DNA of 64,000 bases from Rhodosorus marinus (GCA_029953675.1 JAMWBK010000006.1:1-64000); one strand, 5' to 3'; positions 32,282-45,324 are shown, numbered from the stretch's first letter. The notes: generated from the sequence alone by a model not told the origin. Program-made: numbers and translations.

Positions 32282-33347
32282 TCAACTTCCGGTGCAGCAG
32301 ACGTGCAACTCAAAAGGCCAAGGTCGACCGCTTGGGACAGGAAGAACCCACCCTAGCCCATATCACCCAAAATCGGAGGTTCCCACCAACCGTTGTCGAA
32401 CCCGCATCCCGCGGAAATGGAACACAATGGGCTACCGCACAGCAAGAGTTCCGCAGGTTGCCGAGCTTGGGCAACCCACGCTCTCACCCAGGGACTTCGC
32501 GCTCAAAACTTCAGCAAAGTGCTCGACCGTAGGTGTCCGAAGGTTTAACCGAGGACGGATCGGAAACGGTTGAGCTCTATTTCGACCCACAATCTCGTCC
32601 CCTGTACGTGTCTAGAATAAGCATGCCAGCACTGAGTCCTGACTACTCCGGGGTTACGTTCCCTTTTGGCTTCCACAATGCGAACCTGTGCAACGTCAAG
32701 AGCGGGGAGTTCTTGGACTCCAGCAGAATCTCAAGTTTGTGCCAATGCTGGGCTTACGCTAATCTGTGGTATTTACCTTCATGAGAATTTCTTTTCGAAG
32801 ACGAGAGGCAGAGACCACGGGACAAAATAGTCATAGATGAGATACAGCAACCAACAGAATCCCCCACTCACTGCGGTTCGAATACAGAACCCATCTAGTC
32901 TCACTTGAAGATGGCGACTGGAGTTTATACCGCTGCTTTGCTGAACTACGTAAGCGTGAGCTTGGGGGCCAGGATGGTGCTCCTGTCACTTAAGCAACCC
33001 CTCGTGTCCCCTGAGGTTAGCCTTTTTCCTGGAATGTGCGTCAACGTGAACTCTGGATTGGAGCGCTCAAATTATTAAGCCGAAAACCTCGCCAGCGGTC
33101 GCTGGCAACCTCAAAACTCAGCTCAAGCAGAGACTCAACCCCTCTAACCGGTCCGTCTAGTCCTGGTTGCAGTGTTCAAACTCCCGAACCGAGCCTGTCC
33201 TGGAAGGTCAGACAGCCCAAATCTGGACTTTTGTCTCCGAGAAAAGAGGAGTACAAGACATTACCTGAAGTGGAAAACTGGGGTTACGGCTATTCCATTA
33301 GGGAGAGTAAGATGTGAATGCAGGGCTACGAGTTTTAGGAGGCTACT
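32282..33347. other. Upstream region of MED12-like copy 2
   Basis: Counterpart of 16.2-17.2 kb. It holds worn 16-mer matches near 32,641-32,660 (CCGGGGTTACGTT) and 32,753-32,770, plus CTGGGGTTACGG near 33,279. There is no coding frame of note. It is presumably the promoter and 5' UTR of the gene at 33348. Confidence 0.45.
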
Positions 33348-36300
33348 ATGGCATCTCATGCTAAAAAGCTGAGAGCGTTTTCTGTTCCACGGAATGTACC
33401 GCTTGATGACAAGAAGGACCCAGCGGACTTGTATATCGTGCAAGACTCACCAGCCGATGATCCTGAAAAGATTTCGGAGGAGCTCGTTCTCAATGATACG
33501 ACGGTGATCTCTGGTCACGCAGAGTGGAGGAAGGTTTGGGAATTTGACAGTTGCATCAAAAATGGTTCTTCTGTGAACACCTCGAACTCAGGAGGACATT
33601 CGAACCCGCCGGTGAACATTGATTCCGGCGGGGTTGCACGAATAGCAAATAGAGTGGTGAGAAGATTTTTGAGGTTGAATTGTAACGAGGAGAGCGGAAG
33701 ATATTGCAAACCGTGGGAAAAGAGGGTAATTCACTGACACCATCGTTTCTCCTTGTGGTCGCCACTCGTGCAAATGCAGTCTGAATTGAGCAAGAGGAGA
33801 CCACGTGGTTTACGCTTTGTTTTGAAAGAACGGGACGACACGACCTTCTCTGAGCAATTAGCTTTTCCTCTGCAAAAGCCCAGCGTCAACATTGCGTTCG
33901 AGGAGTTTCTCCTCAGGCTTGCTCGAGGTACAGATTGCACTGGCGAAATGAAATCCAAGCCTTCGGACGCTTGAATTTGGTTAGGCAATGCTCTTCAAAG
34001 CTTCTTCGTTAATTGTCCAATTTGCCTGTGTTCCCTATTCCGTGCCAGGTCCATGTAAGGCCGTTTCAAAAGATGTTCCATTGGGGCCGGCCATATCCAG
34101 ATCCGTAGGGAAGACCTTAGAAATGATGATGGAAAAGAACATACCTCCGCAGGCGGCTGTCTGGTTTCTTAAGGTGGCCATACTGAATGAGTTGCCCAAA
34201 AAGACGAGGTTGAGATCTCACAAGAGGACTTGGGGAACCGCCCTCTTCAACGACCGGAGCTCTAAGCTACCCATCCTTTGTTTCTCATATCATGCCAGAC
34301 CTGACAAACCGCTTCCGTCCGCGAAATGGCTCTGGTTTAAGCTGGCATCGGAGCACTTCCGGGCCCAGCTAGAGTCGTACCGCGCTCTGAGCGTATCACC
34401 GCAAACGTCCGCATCAAAGTCTAACCAGTGGGAGTACTTTCTGAGCATTTTGCGCTTCCAGGCTGATGAAGGTAAGGCCTCCGTTGCTAAGAAAAGTTGC
34501 TTTTGCTACGCTCTCGTTGCAAATTATTCTGCGTGGAGTAGAGGGACGGTGACGTCCTCATCTTGATTTCTGAACTTCCCTTCTGCAATAGGCCTCCTCG
34601 ATGAGTCGAGCCTAGTGGGCCGGCTTCTGTTCGCAGAGCTTCGAAAGGAACTTCAGACTGACTATGGAGAAGACGAACGCCCTAGTTGCCCATTAGTTTT
34701 TCAGAAGCAACTTCTTGATATGCTTCTCGGTGCGATTCAGGAATTCGAGCCTGAAATTTTGGCGTCCCGCGAATCTACGGTGGCCCTCAATCAACTTTTG
34801 AAAACAGCAATGTCTCCCACTTCGGCTCGTTTCATGCCTTTCCGAAAACGCTTGTTGCAGGTCTCCAGAACCACTAACAAACGTCTTCTCGAAGTAGATT
34901 GTGTACCAAACTCGCAGGTATGCCAAAACAGAGAATCGAGATGGTCGGACTATATCTTATTTTGCATCGTCGAGGAGTGATTCCCTGGTGTCACAAATGT
35001 GCGCTTTCCGAACGCTTACCTTTTGTTCTTTCCTCCAAAGTTGTTGCTAGGAGACGATCAGAATCCAGGAACACCTAGATCTCGCGGAAGGAATAGAGGA
35101 ATGGTTTACGACCGTGATGCTTTTCACAAGAAGATGCTGCTCCTTGGCTGCCTAACGAAAATGGCTTGGACTGGCAACTTTTCCGAAGCTGTTGAGCTCT
35201 GCCAATCAGCTTTCAACACTACTACTGCTGCCGTGCGCTTTCTTGTTAAGTGGACCCTCTGTGGTACAACATCCACATGCCCTCTCGCCGGACTGACGTA
35301 CGTACTGAATCGCAACTACCCGAAAGACCGAGTCCTTCTGGTTTTCGAGAATTCTTCCGTTCCTGGAGGAGCTACTACGTTGAGAATATTAACAACCTCG
35401 TCCACGAACATGCCTTTCTGGCTAGTATGCTGACCTTTGCCTCCGTATCTTGGATACAGGGCTGGCTCTGTGATTAGACTATTGGAAAAGGCAAAGCGAA
35501 CGAGACCTCAACGGGCACAAGGTAGATTCATGTTCCAGAGACCAATTACTTCTGAAGTAGAAGTATGCCTGTCGAAGGGGTTGGCGGAATGTGACGCCGC
35601 AGTAGAATTTCTCCTGCACTTGAGCAGCGTTGGATGCTTTTCAATTAGTAACTATTTGAAGTACATCAGAGCAGGCCTTGCGAAGGCGCCAAAGTTACAT
35701 GGAATTGGAGAGGACCTGGTGAGGCGATTTCCGGAGACTATGGATCGCAACGCAACGCTTCTTCGAAGGCAAATACTCAAGAGCTTAGGGGTTGACAACA
35801 TGGAGGTGGGTGGGGAGAGGAAGCCTGTTTCTGGGAGTCCTTTATGCTTCAAATCATAGGCTCGAGATCCGATTCGCAACGTGCACGCTGAGCAAGAGTC
35901 TTCTGCCCTGATGCGTAGGCAACTGTGACCTTCGATCCAAGCGTCATCGAGCGGGTGCTTTCAAACGATCTAGTTTCTGCGAGGGCCGCGGGGAAGGAGC
36001 TGAGGAAGGGACATGGCCTTTCATCGAGACTGACCCATTGTGACATCGCTGTCAAGGTACGGAGTTAATTGTCAACAGCCCTGGTTGGAACAGATTTTCC
36101 CACCAAACCCGAACCGTCTCTGAAGATCATGATTGCTGCTCATCATTTGCGGAACACTTGCAGTGCGGAGAGGATGTGCGCGTTTCCGTCTTGGTGTCCT
36201 TTCTTCTGGAGGCGGGAGCCTACCGCACAGCTTCTTCGTTTCTTGTGGACATGCTGAAACACGTTGAAGAACGCGGCGACGCTAGGGATAAAGCTGATAT

Positions 36301-38486
36301 CATTAGTTCACTCTCCGGTATGGGCCTTCTCTTCAGTGCAAGAGGAGATCTTGATTTGGTCATGGACCTTGCAATGAACTGGTCAAAAAGTGAACCCCAG
36401 GCTGTGCAGAGGTAATGCCTCGTCTAGGAACCACGTCAAATATACTCCTGACGACAATCTCAACTCTCGTTGTTTCCTTGTGCTGATTGTTCACATTCTG
36501 TCGCGGACAGACTTTTGGGTGCGCTCGCCATCTCGTTCAAGGACACGTGCCCATCCTGGAAAAACTACATTCGAAACGGTATTCTACGAGGTTTGTCGTC
36601 CTCCATGGCTCGCGCGTTACGAGGTGAAAATGTCAACATAAGCTCATCCGCGGTATTAGAGCAGTACCTTGATGCGGGCATAGACATCTCTAGCGCAATC
36701 CAAGAACTTGGCGATTCGCGAAGAACTCTTGAGGAATTCATTATACCGCTTGTCAAGGTAGGTGCAGAGCTTGCAATAGAGAGAGAGAGAGCTGATTTCC
36801 ACATTCCCTCATTTTTTTGAATGGAAACTACTGGTTCTAACTGAGTGGCTGTGACTGGAACGCCTCCCAATGGACTAGCTCCGAAAGTCTGTGTGCGTTC
36901 CTAGCGAGATTCTTGCGTTCTTTGCAAGCGGATGCTCTCCCTCGACTGCGCTCGAACTACTGAACGTTATCATACAGTATGGTCTCGAAGCTGCGGAAAA
37001 AGTTGTACAGCATCCGTTCCTACGAAGTGCGGTTCTATCCGCAGGTCTTCCAGCCGCCCTATCGCAGCACGTCCCGGAGGAAATCCTGAAGCTATTCATC
37101 AGAAACCAGAGGAATCCCAGCAGGCAACTATCAGCTGTCGACGTGGTTAAAAACGCGAACATGTTGAACGGCAACCTCTTTGCAATGTGGCTGCAGCTCG
37201 AACTGAAGAGAACAAGTTTGACGACTTCGGAGGTAATGCGAAACAACTGGCACACGTGGAAGCGTTGTACTGACACGGTTTTCTGCGTTGCAGGTGGACG
37301 CTCTGGCTGCAGAAATCATGGCGCTTCTCGTAGAAGACAAGAGCATAGAGCCTTTGATTTACGACGTCCTGATCAAACCCGAGTCCTTGCGACTACGTGA
37401 AAGATTCTTGTCCATCCTGTTGACAAAGTTCAGCTCTGGATTTGAGGGCTTAATGGTCTCATCATCGGTACGCAGCCGCAAAATGACCTCCACATTTTTC
37501 AATGGCGATGTCAGTGAGCGCTAGCGGATGGCATTGGTGGATGTTCTCGCTGAACCGAAACTACTAAATTCTGGCCATGGCACCCAGGAGACTTCGAACA
37601 GGTCAACGGAAAGGCTCGTTGAAGTAGACACCATATGTTTCAATTTGCTGAAATATTTGAGTTTTCAATCAGACGTACACGTTGACTTTGAGCTTGTACA
37701 GGAGGACATGATAAAACAGTTGAAGCAGATCAAGGAGACCCTGGGGAACGTCTTGCCGGAGAAGCTTATGCACCACAAGTATGTTGGCAAGGCAGTGTTG
37801 AGGCGGATCGAACTCCTTGGAGGGGCTGGGTTCGATGGCCTCGTGGCGAACTCCACGGAACTCTTGCTACAGACGTTGGAGGTGGTTGTTCCGGCACTGG
37901 AGGAGTCTGAAGTTGAAGACATTCTCAGCGCAATCCAGGGATCGGAAAATCTGACGACGGAGGGAAAGGAACGTGATGAGAAGGGATTGAAAAGAAGGGT
38001 ATGTTCTTTCACGAAGGTCGTGAATTTTGTTCGAACAACATGTACTTCGTAGCCGCAGAGAGGACGCTACTGAGCGAGAGCCTACGATACTGCTCGGCGG
38101 ACCAGTATCCTCGTTATTCTATTGACAAATGGCTTCTTTTCGTCGCCGGCCGTGTATCTTAATGTAATCGCTAATCATCTTTGTACCAGGTTGTCACTTC
38201 GAATGTACATTTTTGGCTATCCGCCAGGCAGAGGTTGATTCTTTGCTCTTCTTTTGCCGTGGCACGGGGAATGAACGGTGCCTACCGTCGAAGTATTGTC
38301 GCCTTTGCACCTTCCGAGGAGGCCCCAGCCAAACGGCGTTTATTGGACAATTGGAATCTGCTGGAAGGCCAGGGCCTGGATGCAACCATGAGCACGGCAA
38401 CGTTCGGAATCCAGATAAAGGGGGACTCAAAGCCAGTGCGCTTCTTGAAGAGGTATTCCTCATCGTATGCCTCGCTTTCTAAATAA
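33348..38486 (+). CDS. MED12: Mediator complex subunit 12-like protein, copy 2 (multi-exon)
   Basis: Same gene as at 17.23 kb, with the same start (MASHAKKLRAFSVPRNVPLDD), same exon order and same stop (TAA at 38484-38486). The MED12-like blocks all recur: NIPPQAAVWFLKVAILNEL, NQWEYFLSILRFQ...EGLLDE, AAVRFLVKW, SISNYLKYIRAGL, and the QEDMIKQLKQIKETLGNVLPEKL helix near the C-terminus. Splice sites are conserved with copy 1. The sequence around 35,330-35,365 has net two more bases than copy 1 (CGAGTCCTTCTGG and TTCTTCCGTTCC), so in one copy either an exon frame is broken or the region is intronic. I cannot tell which copy is functional, or whether both are. Nuclear Mediator kinase-module role as for copy 1. 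Confidence 0.68.
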
Positions 38487-38971
38487 GCATGGTGTGGAAA
38501 TAGGAAAATAAGAGCACTTGCGACCCGGACGGTTAAACTACTATCAGAGTGACCACCTGTCCAGGGGTTGGTTGATGTTGCGTCCTGGAGTTAAACTGGT
38601 CTGGAATTCGGTTCAGATACTGGCCGGTGCGCTGCTGCCCGATGGAGAAAGTCAAACTGACCCGGGGTTGGCTCTTTGAGAAGACGTCCCCAGTTTCTGT
38701 TGGACGCCTGAAAACTTATCATGAAACCGTTTATATACATATACGGAACTGGGACTTAAGCGCGCCGAGAACCAGCAAAACGTTTGACAGTGGTGATCGT
38801 GCCGTGTGCAAAGGATACTGAGCACTTTGTCTATACAGTCGAATTTCGCGGAGATTGACTAGGATCGTGATCGCCGACATAGAAAATCTGCCTGCTTCTG
38901 AGTTGTGATAAACGACCGCCACGCTTGCCGTTATGAAGTCAAACAATGTTATAAATGATTTTATTTATCGC

Positions 38972-41528
38972 TTAGTCTCTTTTCACACTGAGCATCGCTT
39001 TGAACGCCTCCTGTGGCACGTCCACCTTCCCGACGCTCTTCATGCGCTTCTTTCCTTCGGCTTGCTTTTTCAACAACTTCTTCTTCCTACTAATATCTCC
39101 TCCATAACACTTCGCAAGAACATCCTTTCTGAGCGCAGAGAGATGCTGTGAAGCAATAACTTTCCCTCCTATCGACGCCTGGATGGGCACTTTGAACTGC
39201 ATTCTCGGAATAATCTCTTTCAACTTCTTGCAAAGCTCCGCCCCAAGTCCGTACGCTTTTTCGCGGTGCACGATGCAAGCTAAAGCATCGATGGTCTCTC
39301 CATTCACACCTACGTCCAACTTCACCAGATCGTCCTGACGATACCCAATCATGCTGTACTCCATGGAAGCGTACCCCTTTGATCTGCTCTTCAGGTGATC
39401 AAAGAAGTCAGTCACAAGCTCTGCGAGAGGCATTTCGTAGACAAGAGTGGTCCTTCCCAAGACCAAATACCTAGGTTAAGCGTGAAGCGTGAAAGGCGCG
39501 GGTATTAAGTAACTTCCACTGAGCAAAACGGAATTGCAAGAAAATCTCATACCCGCCGCACTAATTGCGAGGTCATAGGGATAGAAATCTGGACACGAAG
39601 GAGGAAAGCGAACCAATATATCAAAGAAGAGCTAAGGAGTAGGTGGCCTACCTCATATCTAAGAAGTTTCCTCGCCGTTCCTGAGCCAATTCCATGAGGG
39701 GCCCGACAAACTCCTCCGGCGTGATCATTTCCAACTTCACGTAGGGTTCCTCAATGTATTCTCGCTTTGTTGCTTCGGGAAGATCAGCGGGGTTATCAAG
39801 CTTAAGGAAGAAATACACGAGTGTATTAGTTCGGAACTCCGAAGGAGAGTCGGCCGCATCAGCCACAGTTCTTCATGTACCCTTCTGAGTCACCTTACCA
39901 TCATCAGCTCACCCTTCACAGGTTTCACACGGTACACCACACTCGGAGCAGTGGTGATCAAGTCTATGCCATATTCTCTCTCAAGCCTTTCCTGTACAAC
40001 ATCCATGTGAAGAAGCCCAAGAAATCCGCAACGGAATCCAAACCCCATTGCCGCAGAGTTCTCTACTTCGTAGGATAGTGCTGCATCATTTAGCTTTAAC
40101 TTGCCAAGTGCATCCTTGAGTGCTGGATAGTCCCCAGCATCTATCGGAAAAATTCCCGCAAAAACCATGGGCTTCGCCTCCTCAAAGCCCGGGATCGGTT
40201 CTTCCGCCCCGTTTTTTGCGATTGTAATCGTATCCCCGACCTTGGCATCTTCAACACTTTTAACACCACTAATTAGGTACCTATTAGTCACACACGTTTT
40301 GTTGAAGCGCAAAAACCAAAGAAAGGGAGTTCATCTTGAGCTATCTCTGGATTTTTTTGTCTAGTCGCTTGCACAGGGGTCGCGCATATTCGTTCAAATG
40401 TGAACCTACCCGACCTCTCCAGACTCCAATAACCCTGTGGAAACCTGCTTGGGTGCAAGGACACCAATTTCGTCAGCGTCCAAGTTCTTTCCCGTGGCCA
40501 TCAACTTGATTTTCTCCCCTTCATGCAGTTGTCCGTCGAAAATGCGGAAGTAAGTCACGACTCCACGATATGAGTCATAATAGGAATCGTAGATAAGCGC
40601 TCGCAATGGCTTGTCGCTGTTGTCCTTTGGAGCTGGAATATTGTGCACGACGGATTCCAAAATTTCCGGAATCCCAATTCCAGCCTTTGCCGATGCCATG
40701 ATTGCGTTGGAACAGTCCAATCCAATTACTTCTTCAATCTCTCGCCTTACCCGTTCGGGCTCTGCTCCTGGTAAATCAATTTTGTTTAACACTGGAATAA
40801 TCTCAAGATCTTGTTCAATCGCCAGATACACATTGGCCAGTGTCTGAGCTTCAACTCCCTGGAGAAGGTGCAGATTTTTGGGGGAACACGAACCAACGGA
40901 AGAAAAAAAATGGTTAGCGAACTCGCTGGCAAAGCGTGAAGCATCGCAAAGCTCGGATTCGACCTGCCACCGTAACCGTATGAGAAAATTCTGAGGACCT
41001 CGTTCGTACCTGACTGGCATCAACGACTAAAAGCGCACCCTCGCATGCCATAAGTGATCTTGAAACTTCATAAGTGAAGTCCACATGCCCAGGTGTGTCG
41101 ATTAGATTCAAAGAATAATGCTCGCCATCGTCCGCAGTGTAGTTCATTCTCGCAGTCTGCAATTTTATAGTTATCCCCCTCTCCCTCTCCAAATCCATGT
41201 TGTCCAAAAATTGCTCCTTCAAATCCCTCGAGCTCACAGTTCCAGTCTCTTGCAGCAGCCTGTCCGCAAGCGTGGACTTACCGTGGTCAATGTGAGCAAT
41301 TATGCAGAAGTTTCTAATCCTTTCGGACGGAGTTTTCGTGTACGGAGGCAGCTGTTCGGTTTTCGCGCCTTCCTCAACCGCTGTTGGCACAACTCTTCGT
41401 ACTCTTCTCGTCTGACCACATACTCTTCCATTTGGAAATCTTACTGGAGACCCTTGTACTCGTTTGGATAACGCCAGACCGTCTACGCCCGGCTTCAATA
41501 TCCAACTGGGCACAAATCCAAGCTCCAT
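38972..41528 (-). CDS. LEPA: Plastid-type translation elongation factor 4 (LepA), nuclear-encoded
   Basis: Five exons, all with GT-AG junctions in phase: 41528-41010, 40858-40410, 40280-39899, 39800-39652 and 39470-38972. The product is 665 residues. The first 60 or so residues are a basic, Ser/Pro/Val-rich leader, expected to be an organelle transit peptide. The GTPase domain shows G1 AHIDHGKST, the switch GITIKLQ, G3 DTPGH and G4 NKID; then come domain II, an EF-G-like region ([14 protein letters not shown]) and the LepA C-terminal domain with basic [36 protein letters not shown] and [21 protein letters not shown] are of the cyanobacterial/chloroplast type rather than mitochondrial GUF1. 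LepA back-translocates or rescues stalled ribosomes. It implies a plastid. Confidence 0.95.
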
Positions 41529-42518
41529 GAAGGCAACACTGCTCTACCGCGCTGTGTCCAAACCTGTCACACAACGCTGAACAGGGTCAAACAAACGCAC
41601 CGAAAGAACTTCCAAGAGGACGTCTACGCAGCTCGATTACCGTGCCTTACACTTTCCCAATAAATTTTCTCTTCAGCCTTTTGCAACTACGAATGCACCC
41701 CTGCGTGCACGCTTTAGAAATCTTCCCAATTTACCCTCTTCTTCTGTTGTTCTACCAAAGCTCGGTAACCGGAGCCCGGCACTCTGATTTTTGCACTAGC
41801 AAAATGGGACACCACCAGAAAAAGTCGAAAACCTACCCTCTCCCCATGACCAAGCAAAAACAAGCAAAATCAAATTACATTACTTTTTTACAATCGGAGA
41901 GCCAATTACTACTCTCCACGAGTCTTAACCGCCTAACATAGGCCAGCAACGATCGGGGGAGATTGTCTCCTGACCGGACGAAAATACGAGAGCTCGGTTG
42001 GTACAAAACATATGAAAAGACACGTGCTGAATGATGAGTAGTAAGTTGATATTCGCAAGCGCGTTCAGAAGCAGAGGGTTGCCTACTGTTCCTTTTCATT
42101 TCGCTAGCCGCTTTTTGATGGTTGGAGCATTTTGAACTCCTCTCCAGAGCTAAGAATGTTACATCGACTGAACAACGTCTTCTTCACTAACGAAATTTTG
42201 TATATTCACGAGAGCAGCCACCGCACTACATGTAACCAATCGCCCATGGGGTCGTTAGTCTGGGGTTACCTGCCCTCTTGAAATGGGACTAACCTCCCAA
42301 TACGCTTGAAGGGTCTATTTACAATCATCCTTGTCTACACAGAGTGATCGACTTTGTGCTATCCTGCTCGCGCTCCACGCATCCAAGTCTCAATCCCGAA
42401 TGTACATGATTCAAAGGGCATGCAGGGCTCTCGCACGACCACCCACACACATCACGAGAACCGCAAGTCGAGGGAGCGTAATTCTCAGTTATCCTGAGAG
42501 CTCTCAAGAGGATCTGCG
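41529..42518. other. Intergenic region with one exact solo 16-mer
   Basis: This is the 5' side of LepA and the 3' side of the MFS gene, which are transcribed in the same direction. No coding frame is convincing. At 42253-42269 there is an exact CGTTAGTCTGGGGTTAC, a full rotated unit of the minisatellite, with no retroelement sequence recognisable around it. Confidence 0.6.
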
Positions 42519-44522
42519 TCAAGATCCTGTTCCTGCAATTCTCCCGCAAGCCGATGTTAACAGGTCTTCAGCATCCTAAAACTTCAGTTTGTGTCACGGC
42601 TGAGAGTCAGTACTCAAGCTCACCTTCCATGGATGCTCTAGCGACTCCGGCAAGTTGTACGTGGACAGGGTCATCCCGAGGTAGCAAGCAGCGAGAATCG
42701 AAAAAGTACCCCAGGGGCCTGTCCGACGCACAGAATAGCTGAAAAATGTTCCAAATACGAGGGGTCCGAGCATGCGAAAGAATGCACCGCTTGACTGCGC
42801 GGTTCCTTGGGTAAGGCCCATCAGCTGGAGCGCGACCAGGCAGCCGAAAGAAAGCATTAGCGAGCACGCAGGAGTTTCCAAACTGCGGAAAATGACGGTT
42901 ATTAAGTTCGCTAATACTCACATCATGTGGGGACGCGTTCGCGATCAGCGCAATCAGAACAGGAAGGCCGCACATGAAGCCAATCGCCTGTGGTATAGTA
43001 CAAACCATTACAATGCCCATTCTTACAGAATTAACAATCGAAACCGCGACTAGTTCAGTTCCTAGCACTAAGCAAATGCTTCCAACACCCAACAGGAAGG
43101 TACCTACAAGAGTAGAAGCCCAACCGCGTTAGTTGAGCTCGTTGTACACGAGCCCTGACGTTAAAGGGAGACTTTTCCCATATCAGAGCTCAGCTACAGG
43201 AGCAGTTATCCCTGAATTGAACCACGCGCTGTGAACCAACTTCATGAATGACCAAGAACCGCGTCTGTCTTACCCACAGAATAGCTTTTACGGATTCCCG
43301 CAGTCTTGACCAAAGGCCCATACAAGAAAACCTGAAAGAGCAGCCCGACCACTCCATAGAACGCAAAGACCAGGCCAACTGCATTTGCGTTCATTCCGTA
43401 ACCACCCTCTCCATCACTCAAAGCTAACAACAAAACAAAACAAGTTACGATTCCTCCATTGAGACCTTGATGAAACATATGCAGTACCAACAACTTGAGA
43501 AGTGCGCTTCCTCCGAAGCGGTTCAAATCACGCAATCGGCCCAGCATAGAAGTCCCCTGGAATTGCATCATCTGCGCGTCTCCGGCGTTTGTCCTATCCT
43601 CTCGAGAGCGCGGTGGGCAGGTTTCAGGTAGGAACAACGCTGCTGCGATCGTAGTCAAGAGAACAAAGAAGCTTGACACAAAGCAGGGAAAGAGAAAAGG
43701 ATTGTCTGCCGCGAAGGGCAAAAACGGTAACATGATTCCCGAAGTGAAGCCAACAAACGCAGAGGAGAAGAATCTAGCCAAGCCCCAAGCTCCACCAAGA
43801 TATCTAGTGGACGGGCAAAGGATCTAGTTTAGAACCTATCCGGTGCACAATCAGTAAAACACGGCGTCAGCGTCGGGCCGTGGGGCTGTGCGTCTTTCAT
43901 ACCCGAAGATCATATTCCGTCGCTCGGCGTCCCAAGTGCGGGACAGGTCTGATATGCTTGACTTAGTCATGGTGATGTTTGCGTTAAAAAAACCACAAAG
44001 GAATCGATTGCCCACAGCCATCCATAAGCTTGTGCTCAGGGGGAACAGAGCTACAGTCACACAACTGGTTACCATGCCCAGCAGAATCACCGGTTTCCTC
44101 CCGTGAACGTCAGAAATGTCTCCCATCATTGCTGAGCTGATCGAGTTGCCCAAATGATAGGCTGAAGTTATCAAACCAACGGCGACTCCAACATGCGGCC
44201 CACTTAGCTTCAGATGCCCTTCGACAAACTCCGGTGCAATTGGAACTGGAATCATTAAGACGCAAACGTCAAAGATGGCAATCAAGAGGAGGATTACGAC
44301 AGCTACCCAAGGAGTCGCCTGGGGTCAACACAAGAACAATCGGGTCAGCGGGCACCACCTTCAAAACTTTGAGCGGGTTTGGTTCTCTCAGTTTTGACAA
44401 CCACGTACTTGATTGTCAGACGCAGTATCGGCTTTGATAACCGTGGGCTCCTCGAGCTCGCCGTCAGACTCTACGGGTTCAATGTCAACCGTCATGCCAA
44501 GCTCGTTTCCATTGTCAGGCAT
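42519..44522 (-). CDS. Major facilitator superfamily transporter (ZIFL / drug-efflux type)
   Basis: Six exons are proposed: 44522-44409, 44318-43903, 43803-43274, 43103-42922, 42882-42624 and 42575-42519. The start is the ATG at 44522, giving an acidic cytosolic N-terminus (DIEPVESDGELEEP). Transmembrane segments follow (VAVVILLLIAIFDVCVLMIP, then SAYHLGNSISSAMMG) with the MFS motif A GDISDVHGRKPVIL in loop 2-3, and about 12 hydrophobic segments overall. GRKPVILLGMVTS and GFFNANITMTKSSISDLS resemble plant zinc-induced-facilitator-like and bacterial multidrug exporters; the substrate is unknown. All junctions are in phase except exon 4 to exon 5, where GT at 42921 and AG at 42883 give a one-base shift. 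The true junction there, or a frameshift, needs cDNA. Confidence 0.85.
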
Positions 44523-45324
44523 GTTCAACGGTCAACGGCTCACAGCTGTAGCAAGTCGCCCGCGCGATGTCGAGGTTTCCGAACAATTCTATGTGAGAAC
44601 CTTGAACGGGCAACCTCTCACACGGAAGATCTTGTACCGGGGAAACAACCACAACGCAGTGCATGTCATGTCCCTGACTACCCCGCCGGCCGTACACCAC
44701 TCTCCTACAAGCCCCGACATGACTACCTCAATATGGATAGTGCAATTTCCCTGCCACAAGGCCGAATATACCTCCATAAACATGGAAGTTTTTCTCAGAC
44801 TTAAATTTCCGACCGTACAAACCTGCTTCACACCAACAGCATTGAGCCTCCACATTTGGTAGCTTTGGAACACACAAGACGATATTTGATTAGATTTTTG
44901 AGATTTTCTGAGGGATCTATGGAGAACTCTTGCCGCAGCCCATTCCCAGAAAAAGTTTTCCCTTCAAAATTGACAAGGATGCAACTGAGATTCCAAGCCG
45001 ATGTCAACAAGAAGATCTAAAAAAAAACCAAAAAAAAACGAAACTGTTGGGTTTAGATAGGGAAGTAATACGTACCAGAAACTGACCTATGGAATTTTTA
45101 TTCCAACATGGCTATATTTAAAGGGTTTGAAAGTTGCACAGCTCCATACAAGCGGTCTTGCCTCATGAATGTTGTCTTCTTGTGCTCCTCAGTCCAGGCC
45201 AAGGACTTGCAAAATTCGCCGCAGCGATTACCGATCGCGTAGCATGATTCGCAAGGTTCCATACTCATATTGGTAGCAAGCAGACCTGGTCAATAACGGC
45301 ATGGCATCAGCACATTCAGCGAAT
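44523..45324. other. Upstream of the MFS gene; no gene recognised
   Basis: Short frames on both strands without domains. The region probably holds the MFS promoter and 5' UTR. A run of A-rich sequence (AAAAAAAACC and AAAAAAAACG) lies near 45,018-45,040. Confidence 0.4.

Larger units (their letters stand above)
31288..38892. repeat. Segmental duplication, copy 2 (about 7.6 kb)
   Basis: It begins at GCAGTATACAGATGG and ends at GAAAATCTGCC, in direct orientation to 15,090-22,772. Differences are scattered substitutions, small indels, and about 93 nt present only in copy 1 near 15.57-15.67 kb. On the right it continues into unique sequence before the LepA gene; on the left it joins the unique region after the germin-like gene. 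This makes it the better candidate for the ancestral location, an inference only. Confidence 0.95.
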
